From contig CM082591.2 in NCBI GenBank assembly GCA_040954595.2, positions 4,464,001 to 4,528,000 of the forward strand: a stretch of DNA of 64,000 nt, read 5' to 3'. How positions within the stretch are numbered: position 1 is the stretch's first letter; every line of letters begins with the position of its first letter. The notes beneath the pieces are model-generated. The model did no database searches. It was not told where the DNA came from and saw nothing but the letters and a program-made list of their open reading frames with translations. Positions 9,201 to 21,129 of the stretch are shown here, one piece after another. Both the position numbers and the translations under genes were made by a program. The stretch is from Balanoglossus misakiensis. Taxonomy: Eukaryota > Hemichordata.

Positions 9201-12200
9201 GGGGAGGGATAGGGACAAGTGTTTTGGTCGGTATCTCTCATCTATGATATATTTGTATTAAATACACTTACCTGATCGATGTTTATCGGACGGTAAAAAT
9301 CATGAAATCTTCATTTTTTCGTGATGTCTTTTCCAGGGCAATAGCCATCGCCCTCTTCAGTCCTATTCTAACACGGATTGGTTACGGTCTGTCATGGCGA
9401 AACGGGGCCGTCATGGTCTGGGGAGGACTCCGCGGCGCCGTCGGTCTGACTCTGGCGCTGATGGTCACAACCACGCCGGGAATCGACGAGGAGAAGATCG
9501 GCAGCAAAGTTCTGCTCCACACGTCCGGCATCGTGCTCCTGACGCTGGTCGTCAACGCAACCACCATCGGATCGCTTCTCAGAGTCCTCGGTAAGTTCTG
9601 CCACGTGGTCGTATCCCAGCAGGGTGCACGGCAGTGATGGGAACGGCACGGCACTCTGTTGGCATGGCAATAGACTGTTTTCCGACCTCCACGAGACCGA
9701 GCGAGTTCTCGCGTGGCTGGGCTGTATACATGAATGTAGCATGGAAAAAAAACTACAAATAAATCAAAGAATGGCACATATGACAGGATGTACAGTATAA
9801 ACAAATCAGATTCTTCGTGAAAAATCTAGAAGTGGTGTCAGATGTTTGACAAGAGTGTACAATCCTGTCCCATGTTTGAAATCAGGATAGATCAATTTCT
9901 AAAAATCCTTATCACATAAAATACTAGTATCGCATGTGTCTTGTTCCTGTCGTTTTTAATACAAATGCACACATTATGTAAAACCTGTTTTCTTGGCCTT
10001 CTTACAGGCATGAGCGACATTTCCCTGCCGAAACGCTTGGCTATGGCCAATGCGGTGAGACGTCTACAGGAATCCCAAGAACGCACATTTGCCATGCTGA
10101 AAGCTGACCGATTTTTGGCCGACACCGACTGGGATATGGCCGAAAGCAGCTGCGAGATCAGAGACCCTTACGAAACAACTGATGAAGAGGTATGGACACA
10201 ATTCTCAGTTGCGACGAAAACAAAAAGATTTGTGACCACTGGTGTGTGAGGGCGCCATAGAAATGCGATTTTAAGGGGAGAACCATTTCATTTTGGGGAG
10301 GGGGGGGGGTTGGGGTATACCAGAAAAAAAGTCTCAGCCACTGTTAGCAAAATTATTTGTTAAATTTCCATTTCACCTTTTTCTTCAAGGCGTAGTGCAG
10401 AAAAAAAAATGCACGGTCCCCTTCAATTCTAATACTCCTGAAACGTTCATATTCCACAGGTTGAACTGACGGAGTATGGACCGGAGATTCGAATGAGCAC
10501 GTGTCCAAAATGTCAGGAAGCTGTGCCTAATGAACCGTCCAGCAAAGAGTTTGCAGACATGGTTGAAGAAGCTCGCCAAAGAATGCTGAAGGCTGAAAGG
10601 GTAACTATATAAGAAGACAATTCTGCATAAACATCAGTGTACACTGATCTGTCTAAACCCTACCCTGTCTATTAATCTAATTTTGTTATATATTTTTTTC
10701 AAACTATTACTAACAGGTGAGCTACTGGAAGCAGTTTGAACATGGCATGCTGTCACGCGAGGCCGTGCGTGTCCTGGTATCGGTCACGGAAACCGTCGGC
10801 GATCAGATCGAGCGCTACATGGAAGTGGACGACATCAAGAAGAACTGGGAAGTCCGAGGAATTTGGCCGTATATGGTGAGTGCCCATAAATATGCAAATT
10901 CTTGTATGGTGATGTGAATATGCAAATTCATGTATGGTGAGTGTGAATATGCAAATTCTTGTATGGTGAGTGTGTGAATATGCAAATTCTTGTATGGTGA
11001 ATGTGAATATGCAAATTCTTGTATGGTGATGTGAATATGCAAATTCTATGGACATCTCTGGATTTCAATGTAGTTTTAGAAACTTTTTTTCTATTGAATT
11101 CAAAAGCATAAATATCTATAGAACATTTTTGAATGCCGTCATTCCGATCATTCCTGATTTACAGAAAAAGAAACTGGAACAGTGGGTGAAGGACGAGAAG
11201 GACACGATCCCGGAACCGAAACGGCGATGGCAGTGGCTCATCTTCAATCTCTGCCGCCAGCCAGGGTTCGACTACTTCATCTACACGGTGATCGGCCTGA
11301 ACCTCATCCCCATCGGATTAGAGTTGGGCTACGACAAGCCCAGTTTCCAGACACCGCAGAGAGTCTTCAATTCCATATTCTGCCTCATTTATGTCGGTGA
11401 AGCCTTGCTCAAGGTATTCATTCTGTTTATTGATACACTCATCTGGAGGTGTTCTTAGTTTGGTGCAGCGAGCCACCCCATGAACTTGCCATATCCTGCA
11501 TATACATGAAGTCACCTCTAATTTACATACACTCATAGATGGTTAAACGACAGACTTAGTGTACTATTAAAGTCCCTATGGTGGCCATGGTGTTCTTATT
11601 TTCTGCAGAGAGACCCCATGAAATGATCTGACAGGCCATGATCTCAACTTGCCATATTCTTATACACTGTACATGCAGTCACCTATGGTTAAAGGGCTAG
11701 TTGAGTGTTCTACAGTGCATATGGTGGTGTTCTTATTTTTTATACTTATCCACCACATAAAAATTTGTCATTGGCTAGATATGAACTGGCCATGATAACT
11801 GTGGCTAAATTTACATCTTTATTTCACAGCTAATTGGTCTCAGAAAGTACTACTTCTACAGCTACTGGAATATCTTTGATTTTCTTATCATGTGGCTGTC
11901 TGTCATCGACATTATTCTGGACTTGAGCCTGGGAGACTCGGCCAATTTCAACCCTAACATCTTCAAGGTGCTCCGTGTCTTTAAGGTATTGCGAGCCTTC
12001 AGGGGTCTCCGATTGGTCAAGGTGAGCATGTGATCAGTTTCTTTGTGTGGTCAGTTTCTTCGTGTGGTCAGTTTCATCATGTGAATTCATGTGGTCGTAT
12101 GGACTTCATGTGGTCAGTTTGATCACATGTATTTCATGTGGTTAGCTTCATCATGTGGAATTCATGTGGTCAGTTTCATCATGTGGTTTTCATGTGGTCA

Positions 12201-15200
12201 TGTGAATTTCATGTGGTCAGTTTCACAATGTGGATTTCATGTGGTCACTTTCATCATGTGGACTTCATGTGGTCATGTGGACTTCATGTGGTCAGTTTCA
12301 TAATGTGGATTTCATGTGGTCAGGTTCATCATCATTCAAATTTCATTCAGTTAATAATACCTTGTTAAATCTGATCTATTACAGGTCATTATACCAAAAC
12401 TGATTGACTGGCTAAACACCCGCATCAATAAGAAACTCAGTCTCGGCTACGATGTCGGCAAAGGCTTTATCGTCGGCGAGGAGGAAGTCTCCAAGTTGAT
12501 AGAGCACATGGTGGACAACAAGAAAATCCTGAAATCCCTGAAAATCCAGGCTGAACAGGCTCGCTTGGCTGCTATCAAAGAACTTGGTAAAGACTTTGAA
12601 CAGTTTACAACTCTTTGATCACATAGGGGTGCTGACTACACATGGCTGAAACGTTATTGGTCAATTCTTGTAAAGGCACCTTAGATTAATTGTAATTTGG
12701 TGGGTTGTGTGGGCTTGGTCGAAATGAGTATGGCAATGAAAAAACGTTAAATACCCAAAAGATGTTTTTTCAAGTGTTTGTAAGACACATGTACTGGGCA
12801 AATTTATGCAGTGGTTTCTTGGTTATTTCAGATGTGTTGCATGTAAATGCAAAAACAGAATTGCTTTGATGTGTGCCATTGTAGAGATGCATACCAAACC
12901 ATTAAATTAAATGTATATATCCTTCATTTTAGAAGCAAATTTTCCTTCTTTTTTTTCTACTCAGGTTTGCTGCAGCGAGCGCATCCGGGAATCGCGATTT
13001 CCGTGAAGACCCGGCAGACGATCCGCACTGTTCTGAACCACACCCGAGACACCATCCACGAACTCCAAGGCGGCGGAATACTGGATGAGACAGAGGCACT
13101 CAAACTGGAGCAAGTAAGTCGTCTGGGTTTCGAGAATTTCAGGGAGGGGCTAGTTCTCTACACTGAGCAGTGTTCACCCCTATTCTATGTATTTGGATTC
13201 AACCACATGATGTAAAACAGTGGGTCTGAACCATACTCTTAGTTGAAAGAGGTAGAAAGAAGCACTATACTGTTTATATGCAATACACTGAAGACTGCCC
13301 CTCACCTCCGCACAACTTCTTCAAAATCTCCGAATAAATCTGATTCTGTATTTTTTCTCTCCAGATGATTGAAGTGAGAATGAAGCGTCTGATGAATGCC
13401 CCGGCTAGCATTCCACCACCGTCACCAGAATTCCTACTCCGCAACATTGCTTGGCTACAAGGAGATGATGACACTATTGAGTTCATCACAGTAAGTCTTT
13501 GTGGACCCTTCAATTTCGGCACTTTCAAGACCTCAGTATTCCCATACAAATTGACTCATACATACCGATTTTTCAAAATACTTCGAAATACTTCTGATGA
13601 GTTTTAAATTTGCTCTTATCAACTCTAATTTTTTTCAGGAGAAAGCTGAAATGCAACACTTCGACTACGGAGATGTCATCGTACGACAGGGAGATTTGCC
13701 CAACGGGATCTATCTGGTTGTTTCAGGAATGGTCAAGGTAAGTCTGCATTTTACAAAGAAAATGGTTTGCACTGAAATGTACTGACCACTGATATTTTCA
13801 TCAGTCTGGTCAATTAGCTCCTTCCATCACAGCTCGCGATAACTGAGAACAAAACATTTTTTTTTCTCCCCGCAGCTGCGCGGTACAGGGGGATATTTCG
13901 AAGACGCTGAAGTGGCTGCGTATGGCGGCGATGATGAAGTCGATGCCTTTGAAGACTACCTAGGCGCTGGGAATGTTATCGGCGAAATGGGACTACTGAC
14001 TCATAAACCACGCAACGCTACTGTCACGTGTGAAACATCAGTACAGGTAGGTTATAATTACCCGTGTCAACACAGCCAGTATATAACTATACTGTAGTTA
14101 AAGGATAAGTACTATGTCCAGATTTTGGATCTAATTTACCCTTGTGAAAAATTGTCTATAGAATTCTATGGCATTCTATAGATTTTATCATTTCTATATA
14201 TATAATTAAATAGAAACAAGGTTCAATACCACAAAGAAATCTACAGACATCCTTAGAAATTCTATAAACTCCCATACAAATTCTATAGGCTATAGAATTC
14301 TATAGATATCTATAGAATGTTTTTGTATTGAGGGTTATTGATAATGTATGTTTTATGCACATCCAGGCATACTTTATTGATGCTGAGGACATGTATGCTG
14401 CCATGGCGATCTACACCGTGTCGCCATCTTTGGAGTACCGTCTCTGGCGAGTCTGTGCTATACGTATCTCAACACCTCTTCTCATGGACCAAATCAGTCA
14501 CCAGGTAGGGCTGTGAATTTATTGCAAACTTAACTTCTCAAAACGTAGGTTTATGGATGTACACACACCATGAGCGCATGGAATTTGTGAAAAAGTGTTG
14601 ACTCAGAGTTCATTTTCACTTCCAGGGCTGGACCCAGGAAAAGATTAAAATCCACCTAGAGAGAGGCTTCCTTCCGAATCTTGCCGATTGCGGATACCAC
14701 TTTGATATCGACGACACCATGGAGGACATCATTCTCGTCCAAGGCTGGGCGTACGACGCGCACACCCGCGAGGAGCTCCACGCACCGACCATCATCCACC
14801 GGAAAGTCCATAAGCTGCAGTTTCCACGGGAACAGGAGATGGAGCCCAAGCTGTTCGTGGTGCAGAACCAGGAGATCGTCAACGCGAACCTGGACGCGAG
14901 AGTCTCCTTAGTGGACGCGCGGTCGTCGCGACTCAGCGTCGCGCAGATGAGTAATCTCTGCCTGTTGCACGCCGCGGATGTCCGTCGTAGCAACAGCCAG
15001 GTGGTCGCGCAGGCCAACACCAACCAGGGCTCTTTCCACAAGCTCCTTGCCAAGCGATCGTCCAAACTGACCCCGGTCAACGAGACAGACGTGGATTACG
15101 AGAAAACGATGGCCGGTACGCACCTCGCACCGCTGACCTCAAAACCGTCGTCCAAAACCAAGCACGTGGATCCACATGTGCCAACAGGGGCTGAAATAGT

Positions 15201-15204
15201 TTAA
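6235..15204 (+). CDS. SLC9C1: Sperm-specific Na+/H+ exchanger (sNHE) with voltage-sensor and cyclic-nucleotide-binding domains
   Basis: Nineteen exons: 6235-6436, 6849-7081, 7429-7594, 7737-7850, 8147-8417, 8863-9006, 9337-9590, 10008-10189, 10460-10600, 10717-10875, 11165-11413, 11830-12021, 12385-12586, 12965-13113, 13365-13490, 13639-13737, 13876-14046, 14367-14504, 14626-15204; 1256 aa, close to the sea urchin and human proteins. It exchanges Na+ for H+ across the sperm flagellar membrane, controlling pH and motility. A His/Asp-rich N-terminus precedes the exchanger core (FLPVLIFESAFAMD, ATDPVAVVALL, LIEGESLLNDG; residues about 70-460). A four-helix voltage sensor (about 640-770) ends in S4 KVLRVFKVLRAFRGLRLVK with seven basic residues. 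A cyclic-nucleotide domain (about 930-1025) has GDVIVRQGDLPNG and VIGEMGLLTHKPRNATV. Known biology: hyperpolarisation activates sNHE and cAMP modulates it. Confidence 0.95.
10876..11046 (+). repeat. 29-bp tandem array carrying octamer motifs and copies of the exon 10 donor
   Basis: Six units of 28-31 bp directly follow exon 10 of SLC9C1. Each holds the octamer ATGCAAAT (starts at 10892, 10920, 10949, 10980, 11009 and 11038). Most contain TATGGTGA(G/A)TG, repeating the exon 10/intron 10 boundary TATG|GTGAGTG. The array seems to have grown by duplication that took in the splice donor. Confidence 0.85.
11448..11760 (+). repeat. Imperfect ~140-bp tandem duplication in SLC9C1 intron 11
   Basis: The block beginning GGTGTTCTTAGTTT at 11448 (with CCACCCCATGAACTTGCCAT, AGTCACCT and GGTTAAA landmarks) recurs diverged from about 11590, and a third copy of GGTGTTCTTATTTT starts at about 11722. 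It is intronic with no coding signal. Confidence 0.55.
12035..12335 (+). repeat. Minisatellite based on TCATGTGG in SLC9C1 intron 12
   Basis: About 300 bp built from TTCATGTGGTCAGTTTCATC and shortened variants, with TCATGTGG or a close variant recurring roughly every 15-30 bp. It makes open frames rich in Met, Trp, Cys and His that are artefacts of the repeat. Confidence 0.85.
14154..14321. repeat. AT-rich self-complementary stretch in SLC9C1 intron 17
   Basis: Repeated CTATAGAATTCTATAG-type palindromes near 14157-14187 and 14285-14318 flank a central AT run. They can form hairpins locally and with one another. No coding signal. Confidence 0.5.
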
Positions 15205-15732
15205 AAATTTTAACAATATTTCCAGCAGAATGAAATTATCATTCATATGAAAAAATCTTCAAAAACCCTGTTGAATAAAATTCCACTTATGTCTCAGTAC
15301 AGCGACAAAGATGTGTCAGTGGTTTTTTTTCTTCACAACATTGAATAAGACCTGGCCAATGCACTTTCTTAATTATAATCAGTTTTATTCAGTACTTAAT
15401 TTCAGAACTTACTCTTCACTCAAATCATGAAAAATGTGATCAAATATATTGGATATATTGGAAATTTCTATTTTGTATCAAGAACAAAGTACAAAAAATA
15501 AAATAAAACACATACTGAAAGGAGGATAAAATTGAACACAGAAAGGAATACTATATTTCAGTTTAGCAGTTAGAATCTTGATTATACCAAAAATGAACAT
15601 GTAGAACGTCAAAAGTCTTAGATTGTTATATAACTAGGCATTTTAAGTGTCGGTACCACTTTGTGTGAAGATAAATTTTCATATTGAGTTATTTGAAAAA
15701 CAATTAATGGACCATTATTGTGCCATCTCCCT
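15205..15732. terminator. Convergent 3' ends of SLC9C1 and XRCC6
   Basis: The stop codons are 528 bp apart. SLC9C1 has AATAAA at 15274-15279. On the minus strand AATAAA at 15389-15384 is a likely poly(A) signal for XRCC6. The predicted cleavage points leave the two transcripts close but not clearly overlapping. The rest is AT-rich untranslated sequence. Confidence 0.55.
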
Positions 15733-18700
15733 CTACACGCCGAAGTGTTCACTGACCGTGGCGATCAGATCCTGCTTCTTGCCGACCGTCGGCAGACCTT
15801 GAGATTTGCAGAATTCCTTCAGAACTGCCACGGTTAACTTACTCAGCTGTGTTGCAAATAAAAAAGGGAATAAGGATTTTGTAAATCACAGTTCTGTTTA
15901 CCAGAATGCAGCTATGATATTTATGGAACAGTTGCTGACAACCAACGAAGGCTGAAGGTTGTGTGTTTAAACAGGCAAGTCGCACATGTGCAGTTTAGGC
16001 AACCCCCCCCCCCTCCCTTAATTTCAAACTATCATGCGGTCACTCACCCTTCCAGCCCTTGCTTCATCCTCAACATTGACCTCCACTTCAACTTTGGGCC
16101 TCTTCGCAGCCCCACCACCACCACCTGTACCCTGATTACACAAAACAAACAAAATCTTACTTAAACAAACCAAGCCAAAAAACAATCACAACCTTCATAA
16201 ACCCTTTTCACTATATTTCTCCATCGACCTATGACATCATTAGTATGGCCAGAAAAAAAAATTCCCTATAAAACTAAAGCCTATCACTTTACTTTCGATA
16301 GTTGCTAATTCCTTTTTAATAATCGATACTTCATAAATTCTTAGGCTACCTGAGAAAAAGCACAGAATTTCATGAAGTTGTAATTTTTACAAATTTCTGA
16401 AATGTTTACCTTTCTCTTTGCCGGAGGTGCATCTGGGTCGTAACCAGGTGGGAACACCAAGTCTTTGAATTCCCCGATAAGTCTGCCAGCTCTCTTCACG
16501 ATATTGGAATTATTTGGTTCTGAAATAAAAAATGCAAGTTGTCTTCAATATTCAGTGTGTTACCATGGCGGTGACCTGCACTGCATTATTAAGGATGTAC
16601 GCGCAGAACATAAACCGGAAACACTGCGCGCCCGGTCTTTTTCCCATAGGATTACATTGACAATCGCCAGAAAACAAACTTCTACTATTGTCATTTTCAC
16701 GAAATTTTACACATAGCTCAGTCCAGCAAATATAAATTCATTGGTCAAATAAAATATAGGGGTCACCGCGCTCTATTATGAGATAAATTGCGTTAAAAAT
16801 TTTGCCCATAGACAAACCATTGGTGAAAAATGCTGAGTCAGCAGTTTTCTTCCATAATCGACTAAATTCATGGCCTTGTATTTCAAAAACAAGCGTAGTG
16901 ACCCCTAAATTTTTATTGCGGATTTTCATTATACATACAACGGAGAATCCAAAAATCCACAATTAAAAAAAATGACAATACTTTCAATTTTACTGAACGT
17001 ATATCCTTAAGAGTGATCACATGATTAGCGAACAATGTGTAACCTCCACCCATACTCTTTCACACACAGACATGCACACACCTGTATAGTCGGGCACTTC
17101 ATCGGGAACATCCCTGTCCAAAGCCAGGGCCTCTAAGTTCCTGTAGTGTGTCTGTAAGGATGGGTTCTCGAACGCTTCACTCTTGAACGTGAACTGAAGT
17201 TTCTTCACGATTTCTTTGGCTTTATCCACCTGGTCGGTGTTGGCTGCAAGATTCACACCACAATTGTTTTATTTTCTGGTTTGTGCTGCTCGACTATGAT
17301 GACGTTCAACATGTACAATTGTAGAATTACAGGCAGACACATGGTCTCTACATGAAATCCACGGGACAAAAACAATTTAATGCTCTACCTCTGGGAGCAG
17401 GTTCATATTTCAGTTTTCTCACGTCGTCACAGAATGGCAGGAATATCACATGGAAACCAGCCGGGGTTTGCTGGATGTTGTGTTCATCCAGTTCTTCCTC
17501 CTAATTCGTCCAGACACACAAAAGAAAACAGAACAAAAACTTCTTGTTAATCAATTTTCTCAACTATGAAACAGAGACACTTGCCGATGACCTGGAAACT
17601 TTAGTAATATAACAACTACAGTCTGCACACAGGATAGATTTACTTCAAAAATGGCAAATTTCGGGGTATCACTTACGAGTCAACCCCAAGACACGACAAC
17701 TTGCGACATACCTGTGGTAGCAACGCGACAAATTGTGGAGGAGAGTTCTTCCTTGCGATCAGTTTACAGATCGCGATGACGTCCCTCGACAAACACTTCT
17801 GTAACAGAGCTGAGAACAGAGTTGTACTGCCTATGACACTCTTCTCGTCTGGGTAGATGAACTGGGCTGGCCGTACGTGGTAGTAACGCTTCAGGCTCGA
17901 CCTGGGTTTGAAGCCCATCAACGCCAAACCTGTTGAGACGACGTAAAATCATCTGATTTTGATCTCCATGATTTCATGATATGATTTGTGAAAATGATGC
18001 AATATTGTTCCAGAGAAATTTGGCGAATTTCTTCACAAAATCTGATTTTCCCTAGCTCTAATATCTAGCTTCACTATTGAACTAGTGTGGGCTTTTTTAA
18101 CCCTTTCACCCCCAGTTCCCTCTTTAGAGGTCCAACTTTACCATAGGAAACAATGGGTCTGGACTGAACCATGGTGGTGAAAGGGTTAAAGGTCTCATGC
18201 CATGCTTTGGAAAGTTTTCATTTTTCCACGTCAAAAGCTCACCTAGGGTACCTGTCTATGCATTGCCTATTGTGTCGGTTCCGAAAAATGTGCGCGAATG
18301 CCGGAATTTGCCCCCTTTTTTCATGCCTGTGATCAGGGAGCCACTTCGCACTCGAGCCAGGCGAAGATATTTGCATATGGACAAACAAGTACACTACGTC
18401 CTAGTGTACCATTCTGCTAACAGTAAAGTGTAATTAGCAGTCCATGAGTAATTAAGTCCACAGACAAAGACAAGCTATATAAACAGTGTTCAAAGCAAAG
18501 GAAGCCCTTGCCTTACATTACAGGCAGAGGATTTACAAAGGTGTGAAAGACTATCTGTCCACATCAAGATAAGCCTTCGACTGAACTTCGAAAAGCCGAA
18601 AAAACTCGACTGAGTTGGGTTAGGGGTACACGCCCACCCGCCACTTTTACTTGCTTGTTTTCTAAGCACAAGGGGCAAAACGCATTGCAAGATAGTAACA

Positions 18701-21129
18701 TACGTTAACTTCAAGACCCAAATAGTGATTTTACGCGTGGTTGTATAGGGCATGGCATTAGACCTTTAAATTCTGACATTTCACAAGTCATTTTTTTCTA
18801 CTTATTTGGATGGACAATCAGGTTCCAAAACTAACTCAACCACAGCTCTCGACTTGCCTATATATATAATATTTGATTCACACCTGCAAAATTTCCCAAG
18901 GCAGAGACTGAGACAATTCCACTCACCTGGTTGGCCAAATTTCTTGATTTCCGTGACTTCATCGGCATCGAAGATTATCCTCCTTCCTCCGAATTTCTGG
19001 AATTTCTTGATGTCGCTTGGCATCAATTTTTCCCCAGTTTCCTGGAAACACACAGAGGTAAGTAGAGACCAATTCTATTTCAAAACTGATTCTTATTCAT
19101 AGAGATGAGAACTTTTGCATGTAAACTTACATCACAAAATCTGGACGACTTGGTCACCACTGGTTCATTGGTCTTCATGTCCAAGTTGACCGCTGTGGAC
19201 TTGGTTGTCGCACGGACTAGATTAAACCTGACAGAGGCAAAAAATAACTAGAATGTCAAGCTTTTCTTTTACTTTCTACTACATCTATCTACTACAGCAA
19301 CATCAAGTTTGGTCCAAACAAATTTGTGCTGAAAAATATGCCAAGTAAGTCTCACGGTTTCACGAAATGCCAACTCAAACAAAATATCCAAAAAAGTATC
19401 TCAAACAGACCACCCTATTGATATTGAAAAAAATTACTGGCAGCCATTTTATCCTTTCATTCCTTACTTACATTGACACACCCATTTCCAGCCCCTCTCC
19501 CAGTTTAAACGTAACTTTTCCCACGGATCGTTTCTTGTGGTCTTTGGTTCTCACTCGGGAAAGCAGCTCATCGAATTTCTCTGCCGGGTCCGGAAGCACA
19601 CCCAAGTCTTCATCTTCTGGAACGAAGATCAGATCCTGGACGGAATAATAATAATAATAATATTTATTTCTTCTATAGCACATTACATAATAGTATAAAA
19701 TCTCAATGCGCTTTACATCACACACAAAGACAGTGAAAAAATTTCACCATACTTTACCTGATAGAACTTTGTTATGTCAAAGGGTCTGCCCGGTGACTGC
19801 ATGTGCATCAGTTCAAGGTCAATGCCAAGTTCGTTGAGATCTTTGGCCTTGGTCTTGGCTTGCCTCTGAGCGGGTAGGTTGCCCGCATGGGGGTTGTCGT
19901 TGTTGGTGAACAGCATGACGCGCTTGTGGCCAATCTTCAGCTCACTGCAACAGGTCAAGGGTCAGGGTTCAAAGGTCATTGACTAGTTACAAACCAATCA
20001 TTTTCCTCCTTGTCAACACTCATTCTCTATCATCCTCATGATATTTGTTCTTGTCACTTACAAATAACGAAATATTGTGTGCTTTGTTTTCTAATCCTTG
20101 CATAAAAAATTTTCGCCATAAAACACTTTAATTACCTGTTTGAAAACATGTGAGAACAGGTCCACAGTGCATCACTGAGTTGAAAATCTGTACTGTGTCC
20201 AATCTTCTTGGCGAAATTGTTGTTATCATCTTCTGCAATAAAATACATCAATTTCACCATTTTTAAAACCAATACGGAACACAAAAATTAACAGTATTTG
20301 TAAAAGTTTTACACTTGCTCACCTAAAAACTCTTCCAATTCAAGAATTCTTGCAGCACACGGCTGATCCAGTTTCTGAAAAAGAACACATGAACACTTAT
20401 GAACAAAATGACAGGTGGTTTTTATTCAAGAGTCCTATGGAAAATATTCGTCACACTTCCTGACACTCTCAAGAAACTAGTGAATGTTGTTGCTGCTAAC
20501 TTGGTACAAAATATGGAAAAAACAGGGTCTTGTCTTACCTGTAGAATATATATGTGCTTAAAATCTGTGTCATTATCAGCTTCCGCTGTGCCGAAGAAAA
20601 CCACACCAATCAGATCACGGTCGCTGCTGATGATTTTATTGCTAAGTACACTCTTGGCACACTGTCAGGGGAAAATTCAGAATTCTTTTCAGATATTTAG
20701 GGAAGGGCTACTTGGTGACCTATGACATCATTGGGTGGGGTGGGGGGGGGTGGGGGGGGGTTTACAGATACTTGAACTCCATATAAATACATTATACATT
20801 ATGCAGAGTTTAATTAATGCAGCCTTGTGCGAGTTATATACACTGACCTTGATGCAGAGTTCGAAATGACTTTCTTCTTCCTCGCCGTGTCTTTCAAACA
20901 TTGGTTTGGTGCAGTCGATCAAGAATATCAAACTGTCTCGGCCAGTGAAGCGAGCCTGAAAACAATAAAAGGAAAAGCAGTATGAACTTACGCTTTCGGA
21001 AACTATCAAAGAATGACCACGACAGAAAGTTGCTGGTTGGTAAAGTTTGGTTGTACATACCTCGAATGAAGTCTCCTCTTCCTCCTCCTCCTCATCAGCA
21101 TCACCATAACCCCATGCCCAGTCAGACAT
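15733..21129 (-). CDS. XRCC6: Ku70, DNA end-binding subunit of the Ku heterodimer
   Basis: Fifteen minus-strand exons: 21129-21061, 20955-20848, 20661-20539, 20374-20323, 20232-20136, 19944-19758, 19635-19472, 19227-19131, 19041-18927, 17929-17712, 17500-17389, 17243-17082, 16519-16410, 16131-16048, 15846-15733; 603 aa, near the usual 609. Ku70 pairs with Ku80 to encircle broken DNA ends and recruit the non-homologous end-joining machinery. An acidic N-terminus (MSDWAWGYGDADEEEEEE) leads into the von Willebrand A-like domain (GRDSLIFLIDCTKPMF, RVMLFTNNDNPH). The Ku core beta-barrel follows (YYHVRPAQFIYPDE, FVALLPQ, GFHVIFLPFCDD), then a basic linker (PPAKRK, AAKRPKVE) and a C-terminal SAP motif (KLTVAVLKEFCKSQGLPTVG). 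All introns are GT-AG. M1AP lies divergently upstream. Confidence 0.97.
16589..17010. mobile_element. 422-bp MITE with TTAAGGAT ends in XRCC6 intron 12
   Basis: The left end TTAAGGATGTACGCGCAG at 16589 is matched in inverse at 17010 (TTAAGGATATACGTTCAG read on the minus strand). It starts and ends in TTAA and has no coding capacity. About 170 bp of its interior (from about 16690) recurs in M1AP intron 9. Confidence 0.65.
18097..18189. mobile_element. 93-bp palindromic TTAACCCTTTCACC element, copy 1
   Basis: Begins TTAACCCTTTCACC and ends GGTGAAAGGGTTAA, a perfect 14-bp terminal inverted repeat. The interior (AGAGGTCCAACTTTACCATA) is shared with copies at 26208, 27896 and 47018. It lies in XRCC6 intron 9. 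Confidence 0.75.
20733..20760 (+). repeat. G-run cluster in XRCC6 intron 2
   Basis: GGGTGGGG followed by two runs of nine G separated by single T lies on the plus strand, opposite the XRCC6 coding strand. It satisfies the usual four-G-run pattern for a quadruplex; formation is untested. Confidence 0.5.

Noticed and set aside
12035-12335. CRISPR-like direct repeats
   Set aside because: Units vary, spacers are not unique and the setting is a eukaryotic intron.
12091-12368. Two overlapping plus-strand open frames of 70-76 codons rich in Met, Trp, Cys and His
   Set aside because: They are translations of the TCATGTGG minisatellite in different frames, not genes.
16738-16962. Open frame sharing a short peptide with one at 24741-24968
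   Set aside because: The shared peptide reflects the MITE copy in both introns and no protein family matches.
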